Assembly (NCBI RefSeq): GCF_017876755.1
Contig: NZ_JAGIOO010000001.1
Coordinates: 310,001 to 374,000, forward strand
Direction of reading: 5' to 3'
Length of the DNA: 64,000 nucleotides
Origin: Crossiella equi
GTDB lineage: Bacteria > Actinomycetota > Actinomycetes > Mycobacteriales > Pseudonocardiaceae
Part shown: positions 1-7,808 of the stretch, piece by piece
Layout: each line of letters opens with the position of its first letter
How positions within the stretch are numbered: position 1 is the first letter of the stretch
Program-made: the position numbers and the translations under genes
The notes under the pieces: model-generated
Database searches by the model: none
Seen by the model: the letters and a program-made list of their open reading frames with translations, nothing else
What the model was told of the DNA's origin: nothing

Positions 1-1
1 G

Positions 2-1618
2 TCACCGGCGCCCACCCCCGGCCAGCGCGGCCACCACGCCCGAGGGCGAGGGGTGGTCGAAGACGTCCCGCACGCTGGCCGAAACGCCCAGCCGCTCGTG
101 CAGCCGGGCCACGATCTCCATGGCGTGCAACGAGGTCCCACCCAGTTCGAACAGGTCGCTGTGCTCGGTCACGTCATCGCGCAGCAGCACCTCGGCCCAG
201 ATCGCGACCGCCTCCGACAGCGGGTCGGCCACCGGCTCCGGTGCCTCCTCGACGGCCAGGGCGGCGTGGTCGACCTTCCCGGACGGCGAGACCGGCAGCT
301 CGGCCACCACGCGCAGCTCGTCGGGCACCATGTGCGCGGGCAGCGCGGCGGCGGTGTGCGCGCGCAGCCCGGCCAGGTCCAGCGGGCCGTGCGGCAGCAC
401 CACACCGAGCAGGCCCTGGGCCCGGCCCTGGGCGTCGGTGCGCACCAGCACGGCCGCGCGGGCCACGGCGGGGTGCCGTTCCAGGACGGCCTCGACCTCG
501 GCCGGTTCCACGCGCTTGCCCAGCAGCTGCACCTGCCGGTCGATCCGGCCCAGGTAGTCGAGCGCGCCGTCGGGGCGCACGCGCACCCGGTCGCCGGAGC
601 GGTACCAGCGGGTGCCGTCGGGGGTGGTGGTGAAGCGGGCGGCGGTGAGCTCCGGGTCGCCGAGGTAGCCCTCGGCCAGGCTCGGCCCGCTGATCCACAG
701 CTCGCCCTCGGCCGCCTCGGTGCCGTGCGCGTCGCACACGCGCAGCACCGCGTGCGGCAGGGGCCGGCCGATCGGCGGGGCGCCGGTGCCGCCGGGCGCC
801 AGCTCCCACCAGGTGACCGCGACGGTGGCCTCGGTGGGCCCGTACTCGTTGCGCACCGCGAACGGCAGGCCGGTCGGCGGGTGCCCGGTGACGCGTTCAC
901 CGCCGGTGCGCACCAGGCGCAGCGCGGGCAGCCGGTCCCCGGCGGCGCACACGTGCCCCAGCAGCAGCGGCGGCACGAACGCGGTGGTGACCTGCTCGGC
1001 GGCCAGCCAGGACACCAGCCGGGCCGGTGCCGAGCGCACCTCCTCGGGGGCCAGCACGAGCTGCGCGCCCGCGGCCAGGAACGGCCAGATCTCCTCCACG
1101 GTCACGTCGAAGCCGGGCGAGCCGAGCACGGCCGCGCGGTCGGCCGGAGCGCACGCGCTGCCGTCCTGGAAGGCCTCGACGTAGGTGTGCAGGGCCTCGC
1201 GGCCGACCAGCACCGCGGCGGGCGTGCCGGTGGAGCCGGAGGTGAACAGGCAGTACGCGCCCGGTGCCGGGGCACCGCCGGGCAGCTCGCGCACCTGTTC
1301 GGCGGTGACCAGCAGGCGCGGCCGCACGGCCTCGCACAGCGCGTGCACCCGGTCCGGCGGCTGGGCGGGGTCCAGCGAGGTGAACACGATGCCGGTGCGC
1401 AGCGCGGCCAGCTGGGTGGCGACCAGGCGGGCCGAACGGGGCAGCACCAGGCACACCCGGTCCCCCGCGCGCAGGCCGCGACGGCCGAAGTCGGCGGCGA
1501 CCTCCCCGGCCAGCGCGTCCAGCTCGCGGTAGGTCAGCACCGCGCCGCCGGGCTCGCGCACCGCGGGCGCGTCCGGGCGGTCCCGGACCTGCGTGGCGAT
1601 CCGTTCCAGGAACCTCAT
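2..1618 (-). CDS. NRPS adenylation-peptidyl carrier (A-PCP) didomain
   Basis: This 538-residue protein would activate an amino acid as its adenylate and load it on its own carrier domain. The A domain has the nucleotide-binding A3 motif (LFTSGSTGTP, about residues 124-133), EYGPTEATV and YRSGDRV motifs, and a C-terminal lysine region (PVSPSGKVD). The PCP follows, with its phosphopantetheine serine in LGGTSLHAME (about Ser496). No condensation or thioesterase domain is present. The ATG at 1618 overlaps the stop of the aminotransferase (ATGA, 1615-1618), so the two are translationally coupled. My hand reading of the specificity pocket is D-V-E-F-R-G-E-V-A-K, which I do not recognise, so no substrate is assigned. 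It is the last cluster gene in the window; its stop lies at base 2. Confidence 0.93.
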   Translation of the reverse strand: MRFLERIATQVRDRPDAPAVREPGGAVLTYRELDALAGEVAADFGRRGLRAGDRVCLVLPRSARLVATQLAALRTGIVFTSLDPAQPPDRVHALCEAVRPRLLVTAEQVRELPGGAPAPGAYCLFTSGSTGTPAAVLVGREALHTYVEAFQDGSACAPADRAAVLGSPGFDVTVEEIWPFLAAGAQLVLAPEEVRSAPARLVSWLAAEQVTTAFVPPLLLGHVCAAGDRLPALRLVRTGGERVTGHPPTGLPFAVRNEYGPTEATVAVTWWELAPGGTGAPPIGRPLPHAVLRVCDAHGTEAAEGELWISGPSLAEGYLGDPELTAARFTTTPDGTRWYRSGDRVRVRPDGALDYLGRIDRQVQLLGKRVEPAEVEAVLERHPAVARAAVLVRTDAQGRAQGLLGVVLPHGPLDLAGLRAHTAAALPAHMVPDELRVVAELPVSPSGKVDHAALAVEEAPEPVADPLSEAVAIWAEVLLRDDVTEHSDLFELGGTSLHAMEIVARLHERLGVSASVRDVFDHPSPSGVVAALAGGGRR

Positions 1619-2913
1619 CCGGCGTCCCCCTGGCTCTCCCGGTCCACCGCGTGCAGGGCGCGCAGCCAGCGGGTGGCCAGCTCCTCGACCTCGTCCTCGG
1701 TGATGTTCAGCGGCGGCACGGCCATCACCGCGTTCTGCTGGCACTTCAGCAGCAGGCCCTCCTCTCGGGCGGCCAGCAGCACCCGGCGGGCCAGGTCGGC
1801 GTTCGGCAGCTCGACCACCACGACCAGGCCGAGGCCGCGCACGTCGGTCACCGGCGGCACGCCCAGCGCGGGCCGCATCCGGGCCAGCAGCTGTTCACCG
1901 CGCCGGGCGGCGTTGCCGACCAGGTCGCGGTCGGCGAGCAGGTCCAGCACCCGGAGTGCCACCGCGCAGGCCACCGCGTGCCCGCCGGTGGTGTGCCCGT
2001 AGCGCAGGCCGCCGATGAACGGGTCCCCGGCGAAGGAGTCGTGCAGCCAGCCGCGCACCGCGACCGCGCCCAGCGGGGCGTACCCGGCGCTGATGCCCTT
2101 GCTCAGCATCACCACGTCCGGCACCACGCCGTCGTGGTCGAAGCCGAACATGCGCCCGGTGCGGCCGAATCCGGTGAACACCTCGTCCAGCACGAGCAGC
2201 GCGCCGGTGCGGTCGCACAGCGCGCGCAGGCCGCGCAGGAAGCCCGGGGGCAGCATGATCCCGCCGCCGACGTTGATCAGGGGCTCCACCACCACGGCCG
2301 CGGTGGACTCGTCCACCACCGCCGCGAACCGGGCCAGCAGCTCCTCGGCGTCGCCCGCACCGGGCGCGCCCGCGGGCCAGTCCACGCGGCTGACCGGGAA
2401 CAGCGGCGCGAAGCCGGTGTCGGTGACGGCCAGCCCGGACAGGTGCTGGGCCAGCGCGGTGGTGCCGTGGTAGCCGCGGGCGAAGGTGACCACCTGGCGG
2501 CGCGGGCTGCCCGCGTTGCGCCAGTGGTCCAGCGCCACGCGCACCGCGGCCTCGGCGGCCTCGGACCCGCTGTTGACGAACAGCACGCGGTCCAGGTCGC
2601 CGGGCAGCAGCCCGGCCAGGCGCTCGGCCAGCCGTTCGGCGGGCTCGTGCGAGCACTCGCTGAGGTCGTAGTGGTGCAGCTCCCGCATCTGCCGGGCCGC
2701 CGCCTCCACCAGCTCGGTCTCGCCGTAGCCGACCGAGGAGTTCAGCGCGGCCGAGACCGCGTCCAGGTACTCGCGGCCCTCGCCGTCGCGCACCCGGGCG
2801 CCCTCGCCGCGGACCGCGGTCATGCGGCCCTCGCGCCGCACCGGGGACCAGGGGTGCCAGACGTTGCCCCGGGCCCGGGTGCGACTGATCAGGCCAATGC
2901 CGTCGTCAACCAT
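1615..2913 (-). CDS. Class III PLP aminotransferase (LipO/Mur20-like role)
   Basis: This 432-residue fold-type I aminotransferase shows SGSEA (about 115-119), the PLP-ring aspartate in LVLDEVFTGFGRTG (Asp243), and the Schiff-base lysine in MLSKGISAGY (about Lys272). Its length is normal for class III. In A-90289 and muraymycin biosynthesis the equivalent enzyme aminates uridine-5'-aldehyde to 5'-amino-5'-deoxyuridine, on the way to the 5-amino-5-deoxyribosyl group. The assignment here is inference from gene order (dioxygenase, SHMT-like, nucleotidyltransferase, glycosyltransferase, aminotransferase). The ATG at 2913 overlaps the end of the glycosyltransferase gene by 25 bases. The stop overlaps the next ATG, so the protein is made in step with its neighbours. 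Confidence 0.88.
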   Translation of the reverse strand: MVDDGIGLISRTRARGNVWHPWSPVRREGRMTAVRGEGARVRDGEGREYLDAVSAALNSSVGYGETELVEAAARQMRELHHYDLSECSHEPAERLAERLAGLLPGDLDRVLFVNSGSEAAEAAVRVALDHWRNAGSPRRQVVTFARGYHGTTALAQHLSGLAVTDTGFAPLFPVSRVDWPAGAPGAGDAEELLARFAAVVDESTAAVVVEPLINVGGGIMLPPGFLRGLRALCDRTGALLVLDEVFTGFGRTGRMFGFDHDGVVPDVVMLSKGISAGYAPLGAVAVRGWLHDSFAGDPFIGGLRYGHTTGGHAVACAVALRVLDLLADRDLVGNAARRGEQLLARMRPALGVPPVTDVRGLGLVVVVELPNADLARRVLLAAREEGLLLKCQQNAVMAVPPLNITEDEVEELATRWLRALHAVDRESQGDAG

Positions 2914-4037
2914 GAGAGAAAGCCCCGCAGTCTGTGGTCGTAGCAGAAGTCCTCGTGGATGTGCGCCGCGCCGGGCGCCGGTCCGCGCATCAGCTCGGCC
3001 AGCACGTCCGCCACCGCCTCCGGGGTGGCCTCGGGCAGCACGTGCGCGCGCACCCCGCCCTCGGCGGCCTCACGCGCGGTGGCGCCGTGCGCGTCCACCA
3101 CCAGCGGCACGCCGAGCAGCCGGTTGTCCCGGATGCGCAGGCGCACGCAGGTCTGGTTCTCCGCACCCGGTTTGCCCAGGCACACCAGGCCGCGCGCGCC
3201 GAGCAGGTAGGCGTCGCGGGCCTCGTGCGGGATTGGCTCGGTGAGCAGCCGGACCGCGTCACCGAGGCCGAGCCGGTCGACCTCCCGGTGCACCGAGGCC
3301 ACCAGGTCGGCGTTGTCGGTGACCGGGGCGGCGTGCAGGAACGCGCCGGTGGCGGGCAGGCCCTCCTCGCGGCAGCGCGCCAGCGCGCGGACGAAGGTGA
3401 CCGGGTCGTAGAAGTTCCAGATGCCGCCGGTCCACAGGAAGTCGGCCAGGTGGGTGGCGGTCACCGTGGTCGCGGTGCGTGCGCTGCGCGCGGAGAAGCC
3501 GATGGGCACCAGGCTGACCAGGTGCTCCAGGGTGCGCGAGCGGGCGATGTCGGCCGGGCCGAACGCGCCGGTCAGGCACAGGTTGCTGACCAGCGTGGCG
3601 CGTTCGACCTCGGAGCGGCACAGGAAGTGGTCGCTGAGGGCGAGCTGGCGGGTGTAGGTGGCCACCAGCTCGCGGTGCGCCTTGGCCGGGTCCGGGCTGG
3701 CCAGCAGCGAGGGGTACTCGGCGTGCTCGATGGGCGCGACGTTCTCCGACACCACCAGGGTGGCCGAGGCCGCGGCCTGCTCCAGCCGGGTCCGGTCGGG
3801 GTCGTCGAAGAACACGGCGGCGTGCGACTCGGCGAGCACGCGCGCCCAGTCCGCGGCACGCACGGCCTCGGCCTCGCCCAGCGGCAGCAGGTCCTCGTCG
3901 TCGTCCCGCACCAGCACGCGGACGCGGCAGTCCGCGGCGAGCGCGTCGGCCAGCTCGGCGGCGCGCAGGCCGATGCCGCCGACCTTCCAGCGCGAGAGCG
4001 AGTAGGAGCCCGCGTCCAGTACCAGCGACGGTCTCAC
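2889..4037 (-). CDS. GT-B glycosyltransferase (LipN/Mur19-like role)
   Basis: This is a GT4-like protein of 382 residues. The N-terminal half has a glycine-rich stretch (KVGGIGLRAAELADAL) typical of a GT-B N-domain. The C-terminal half has the segment FLWTGGIWNFYDP, common in GT4-type enzymes, and a late acidic/glycine region (PGAENQTCVR). I chose the GTG at 4037 because it overlaps the preceding stop (GTGA, 4034-4037) and begins the first sensible protein sequence. The upstream in-frame extension is Arg/Gly-rich antisense-like sequence. In the related nucleoside pathways the equivalent enzyme moves 5-amino-5-deoxyribose from its UDP form to 5'-C-glycyluridine. That donor and acceptor are inferred from context only. 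Confidence 0.85.
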   Translation of the reverse strand: MRPSLVLDAGSYSLSRWKVGGIGLRAAELADALAADCRVRVLVRDDDEDLLPLGEAEAVRAADWARVLAESHAAVFFDDPDRTRLEQAAASATLVVSENVAPIEHAEYPSLLASPDPAKAHRELVATYTRQLALSDHFLCRSEVERATLVSNLCLTGAFGPADIARSRTLEHLVSLVPIGFSARSARTATTVTATHLADFLWTGGIWNFYDPVTFVRALARCREEGLPATGAFLHAAPVTDNADLVASVHREVDRLGLGDAVRLLTEPIPHEARDAYLLGARGLVCLGKPGAENQTCVRLRIRDNRLLGVPLVVDAHGATAREAAEGGVRAHVLPEATPEAVADVLAELMRGPAPGAAHIHEDFCYDHRLRGFLSWLTTALA

Positions 4038-4756
4038 GGTCCCTCCCCCAGCCTGGTCGCGTCGGTGACGTTGTCGAACCCGGGCACCAGCACCACGGCG
4101 GCGCCGACCAGGGGGTTGTCCGCCCCGGCGCGCACCACGTCGGCCAGCCGGTGGCGCTGCTCCGGGCCGACCGCGACCACGGCCCAGGCGGCGTTGAACC
4201 GGCCCGCGTCCGCACCGGGCTTCTCCCGGGCGTCCAGCACCCGGCCCGGACCGTGCTCGGGCACCAGCAGCGCGCCCTCCTCGGCCAGCGCGGCCCCGTC
4301 GCCGCCCGCGCGGGCGGCCACCACCGCCCAGCCCGGACCGTCCAAAGCGGACACCGCGGCGGGCACGGCGGCGCGGGCCTCGTCCCCGCGCAGCACCTGG
4401 TCGGGCAGCAGCAGCACGGTGTCGCCGACGCACAGCGGCAGCGCGGCACCGACCGCCCCGGCCAGACCGGGGCCGTGCCGCTCGGTCTGGTAGACGAACA
4501 CCAGGTCGAACCGCTCGGCGTAGCGGTGCAGGTACCCGGCGGTGGCCAGCTTGTGCGGGCCCAGCACGACCACCACGCGCACCCGGCGGCCCGCCTCCAC
4601 CAGCGCCACCGCCGACTCCAGGGCCAGGTCCACCACGGCCACCCCGGGCGAGACCGAGTGCAGCTCCTTGGGGTAGGCGGCGGAGAACCGGCTGCCCACC
4701 CCGGCGCAGGGCAACACCACGGTGGTGTCCGGCCCGGTGGAGTCCGGCTCAGCCAT
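4034..4756 (-). CDS. Sugar-1-phosphate nucleotidyltransferase (LipM/Mur18-like role)
   Basis: A protein of about 240 residues with a GalU/RfbA-type nucleotidyltransferase start: VVLPCAGVGSRFSAAYPKEL holds the glycine-rich NTP loop and the activating lysine. VYQTERHGPGLAGAV and TVLLLPDQVL (the metal-binding aspartate strand) follow. In the A-90289 pathway the equivalent enzyme makes UDP-5-amino-5-deoxyribose from the sugar-1-phosphate and UTP. Two starts are possible, GTG 4759 and ATG 4756; both overlap the end of the SHMT-like gene (stop at 4749). The stop forms a GTGA overlap with the glycosyltransferase gene. The enzyme class is well supported. The sugar substrate is inferred. Confidence 0.87.
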   Translation of the reverse strand: MAEPDSTGPDTTVVLPCAGVGSRFSAAYPKELHSVSPGVAVVDLALESAVALVEAGRRVRVVVVLGPHKLATAGYLHRYAERFDLVFVYQTERHGPGLAGAVGAALPLCVGDTVLLLPDQVLRGDEARAAVPAAVSALDGPGWAVVAARAGGDGAALAEEGALLVPEHGPGRVLDAREKPGADAGRFNAAWAVVAVGPEQRHRLADVVRAGADNPLVGAAVVLVPGFDNVTDATRLGEGP

Positions 4757-6035
4757 CACCGAGCACCTCGTCCCCGAAGTGGAACGGCGTGCCCAGCGAG
4801 GCCAGCACCTCGCGGCGCACCGAGGCCGCGTGCGCGGGCCTGCCGTCGCGCACGTGCGCGAACGCGGTGGCCAGCTGCTCGAAGGACTCGGCGCGGGCGC
4901 CCCGGAAGGTCAGCTCGCTGACCCCCAGCCGCAGCGCCAGGCCGGTGGCCCCGGGCAGGCCGGGGATCATGTTGACCCGCACGCCCGCCGCGGCCAGCCC
5001 GTCGGAGAAGGCGCGCACCCGCTCGTCGGTGCCCAGGCGCACCCACACCTGGTGGGTGTCGGTGACCCCGGGGTGCGGCACCAGGTCGAAGCCCAGCTCG
5101 GCCAGGCGGGTGCCGAAGGCCCGGGAGTTGACCAGCACCTGGTGGGCGTAGCCGGCGCCGAAGTGCTCGAACTCCGCGGCGGCCAGGCCGAGGGAGAGCG
5201 TGTGCGCCAGGTGGTGGGTGCTGATCAGGTGGAACTGGGCGGCCCTGAGCCGTGCGGCGACCTCGTCGTCCCTGGTCATCAGCACGCCCTTGTGCGGGCC
5301 GGGGAAGCTCTTGTGCGTCGAGCCGCCCAGGGAGTCCGCGCCCGCGTCCAGCGGGTTGGTGTGCGCGCCTCCGAGCACCAGGCCCAGGGTGTGGCTGCAG
5401 TCCACGTGCACGCGGGTGTCCCCGCCGTGCGCGCGCACCTGCTCCACCACGCGGGCCACGTCCAGCTCCCACAGGCTGTTCTGCAGGTCCAGGTAGACCA
5501 GCGCGACCGGGTGCTCGCTCAGCGCCCGGCGCAGCCCGGCCACGTCGACCTGCCCGCGCTCCACCCGCACCGGCACCGGGGTGCGGCCGAGCCGGCCGAT
5601 CAGCGAGCCGGTGGCGTAGTGCCCGCCGGTGTCCTCGGCCACGCAGACGACCGCGCTGCCGGGGCGTTCGGCCAGGCCCAGCAGGGCGATGGTCATCGCG
5701 CTCATGCCGGAGACCGGCCGCACGTTGACGTGCTCGGCACGGGCCAGCCGGGCCAGCGCGGGCTTGGTCACCGCGGTCTCGATGTCGCCGACCGGTTCCG
5801 CGCCGCGGTACTGCCAGAAGTCCTCGGCCAGCTCGTCGTTGAAGAAGTACCGGTTGCCGAAGTCGGCGCCCAGCACCGAGCGGGCCAGCGGCGAGGGCCG
5901 GTTCTCGCTGGGCACCAGGTTGAGCACGTCGGCGTTGCGGCCGTCCTCGGCGCGGACCCGCGAGGCCAGCTGGGCGAGGGCGCCCGCGCCCAGCAGTCCG
6001 GCGGCCGGTGCGGCGACGCCCTGCGCGAGGCTCAC
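4749..6035 (-). CDS. SHMT-like PLP enzyme, probable uridine-5'-aldehyde transaldolase (LipK/Mur17-like)
   Basis: This 428-residue protein has the serine hydroxymethyltransferase fold: NLVPSEN (about 39-45), the PLP aspartate in HVDCSHT (Asp212), and the Schiff-base lysine in GGSTHKSFPG (about Lys242). True glycine hydroxymethyltransferase is a housekeeping enzyme. A copy inside a nucleoside-type cluster, directly behind a TauD dioxygenase, is the arrangement of LipK. LipK transfers the glycine unit of L-threonine to uridine-5'-aldehyde to give 5'-C-glycyluridine. The GTG start at 6035 is set by the GTGA overlap with the dioxygenase stop (6032-6035). In-frame sequence further upstream is the antisense of that gene. 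The fold is seen; the reaction is inferred. Confidence 0.87.
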   Translation of the reverse strand: MSLAQGVAAPAAGLLGAGALAQLASRVRAEDGRNADVLNLVPSENRPSPLARSVLGADFGNRYFFNDELAEDFWQYRGAEPVGDIETAVTKPALARLARAEHVNVRPVSGMSAMTIALLGLAERPGSAVVCVAEDTGGHYATGSLIGRLGRTPVPVRVERGQVDVAGLRRALSEHPVALVYLDLQNSLWELDVARVVEQVRAHGGDTRVHVDCSHTLGLVLGGAHTNPLDAGADSLGGSTHKSFPGPHKGVLMTRDDEVAARLRAAQFHLISTHHLAHTLSLGLAAAEFEHFGAGYAHQVLVNSRAFGTRLAELGFDLVPHPGVTDTHQVWVRLGTDERVRAFSDGLAAAGVRVNMIPGLPGATGLALRLGVSELTFRGARAESFEQLATAFAHVRDGRPAHAASVRREVLASLGTPFHFGDEVLGDG

Positions 6036-6865
6036 CTGGGGGCCTGCGTGTAGAGCGCGCGCACCATGGCCCGGGGCGCGTCCCCGGCGTCGTCGTAGGG
6101 CTCGCGGCCGTGCGAGACGCGGTCGTTGCGGGAGAGCAGCACCTGGTGGGGGGCCAGCACGATCGACACGCGGCGCTCGCCGTCGGCGGCGGCGTCCTCG
6201 CCGAGGTGCTTGGCCGCGCGCTCCAGCGCGTCCTCCATCCCCGGTGCGGCCTGCCACTCGTCGTGGTCGAAGACGGAGTAGCGGGTGGTCAGCTCACCGC
6301 CGGCGTCGGCGAAGATCGGGCCGGTGCGCGCGATCTGGACGCCCGGGATGGTCGCGCGGCGGGTCAGCGCCTCCGGGTGCAGCAGCGCCTCGGCGGCCTC
6401 GGGGTCGTTCTCCCGCAGCTCGGCGAAGGAGGCGATGGCGTTGAACACCACGGTGGCCCCGCCCCGCGCGGCGGGCCGCACGCAGTACAGCGCGGTGATC
6501 TTGATCTTGCCGATCGGGTCGATCAGGCCGTCGACGTGCATGCGCTGCCCCGAGGTGGTGGTGAAGCCGGGGTGCGGGTCCTTGTCGTCGCGCTGGATGC
6601 GCACGTACGGCTTGCCGTAGGCCGCGCGCGTCTCGGGCAGCCGGTACAGCTCGGGCACGTAGGGCTCGCCCAGGCCGAGCCGCTCGGACAGCAGCTCCAG
6701 CGCCTGCTCGGGAGCCAGCTCCGGCGGCAGGGCGGCCACCGCGAAGCCGTTGCGCTCCAGGGCCCGCGCCAGCTCCGCCGCGCCGGTGCCGTCGACGGCG
6801 ACGGGGATGGGCCGGGTGACCTCGGGGGATCGGTAGTCAGCGGTCAGCATCTTCACGAGAAGCAC
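6032..6865 (-). CDS. TauD-family Fe(II)/2-oxoglutarate dioxygenase (LipL/Mur16-like role)
   Basis: A 277-residue dioxygenase with the facial triad in view: HxD in QRMHVDG (about His110/Asp112) and the distal His in RVSHGREPYDD (about His252). An arginine about 13 residues later (Arg265) would bind 2-oxoglutarate. LipL, the first enzyme of the A-90289 route, turns UMP into uridine-5'-aldehyde with this chemistry. The neighbours downstream here match LipK, LipM, LipN and LipO in order. Starts at 6865 or 6850 (MLTADY) are both possible. A 31-base gap separates it from the JmjC-type gene, the only real gap in the run from 9286 down to position 2. Confidence 0.88.
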   Translation of the reverse strand: MLLVKMLTADYRSPEVTRPIPVAVDGTGAAELARALERNGFAVAALPPELAPEQALELLSERLGLGEPYVPELYRLPETRAAYGKPYVRIQRDDKDPHPGFTTTSGQRMHVDGLIDPIGKIKITALYCVRPAARGGATVVFNAIASFAELRENDPEAAEALLHPEALTRRATIPGVQIARTGPIFADAGGELTTRYSVFDHDEWQAAPGMEDALERAAKHLGEDAAADGERRVSIVLAPHQVLLSRNDRVSHGREPYDDAGDAPRAMVRALYTQAPR

Positions 6866-6896
6866 TCCTCGGTGCTCGTGGTCGTCAGGTGGCCGG

Positions 6897-7808
6897 TCAG
6901 CGGGCGGGCCGGGCGAGGTCGGCGACGCCGCGCCGGGTCTTGCCCGCCCCGCCGATCACGGCGGCGAGGTGCTCGGGGTCGGTGGCGCCGATGCGCGCGC
7001 CGATCTCCCGCAGGGTCAGCGAGATCCGGTCCACCGGGTCGGCGACGTCCACCGGCGGCCGCTTCCAGCCGTCGTCGGCGTAGAGGGCGTCCACCACGGC
7101 GGTGAGCACGGTGGTCGGCATGACCTCGAAGGCGGCGAAGGTCAGGTGCACGGACAGCTCGTCGGCGGCGTGCGCCTGGTGCGGGAAGCCGGGCGGCATG
7201 TAGAGCACGTCACCGGGTTCGAGCACCTTGTCCACGAGCAGCTCGCCGTCCAGCGGCGGGGTCTGTCCCGACGAGGGGTCCAGCCCGGCCGGGCGGGCGT
7301 AGACGCGCCAGCGCTTGGTGCCCGCGGTCTGCAGGATGAAGTTGTGCGAGTCGTCGTAGTGCAGCGCGGCGGACTGGGTGCCCGCCGGGGTGATGAAGGC
7401 GTTGCACACGGTCCGGCCGACCGGCAGCGGGTGCCAGCCCGCCAGGTGGCGGCCGACCTCCGGGCGCCACTCCTCCAGGTGGTTGAGGTAGAGCGTGGCG
7501 CCGTCGGCGAGCTCGGCGAGGATCTTCTGCCCGTCGGCGTAGCCGCCCTGCACGGTGCCGAAGACGCGCCGGTCGGAGGTGTAGGACCGCTCCGGCAGCG
7601 ACTTCCCGGCCCGGGTCATGACCGCGAACGGGTGGCGCAGCACGTTCCAGCGCAGCACGTCCTCCAGCACGGCCAGGTCGAGCAGCCCGGTGGGCGCGTC
7701 CGCCGCCCGGCCGACCAGCACGTCCTTGCCCCAGGTACCGGCCAGGAAGTCGGCGAGGTCGTGGCCGTCGGGCAGCAGGTCGCCGGGTGCGGGGCGCGGG
7801 GCGGTCAT
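6897..7808 (-). CDS. JmjC/cupin-type Fe(II)/2-oxoglutarate oxygenase
   Basis: A 303-residue protein with a JmjC-like double-stranded beta helix. The metal ligands are visible as His150 and Asp152 in ALHYDDSHNF, and His210 in YMPPGFPHQA. The spacing and the KRWRVY strand resemble ROXA/cupin-4 hydroxylases. In an NRPS cluster such enzymes commonly hydroxylate an amino-acid side chain, free or carrier-bound; the substrate cannot be read here. The ATG at 7808 overlaps the stop of the C-PCP gene (ATGA), so the pair is coupled. That neighbour suggests a carrier-bound substrate, which is inference. Confidence 0.85.
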   Translation of the reverse strand: MTAPRPAPGDLLPDGHDLADFLAGTWGKDVLVGRAADAPTGLLDLAVLEDVLRWNVLRHPFAVMTRAGKSLPERSYTSDRRVFGTVQGGYADGQKILAELADGATLYLNHLEEWRPEVGRHLAGWHPLPVGRTVCNAFITPAGTQSAALHYDDSHNFILQTAGTKRWRVYARPAGLDPSSGQTPPLDGELLVDKVLEPGDVLYMPPGFPHQAHAADELSVHLTFAAFEVMPTTVLTAVVDALYADDGWKRPPVDVADPVDRISLTLREIGARIGATDPEHLAAVIGGAGKTRRGVADLARPAR

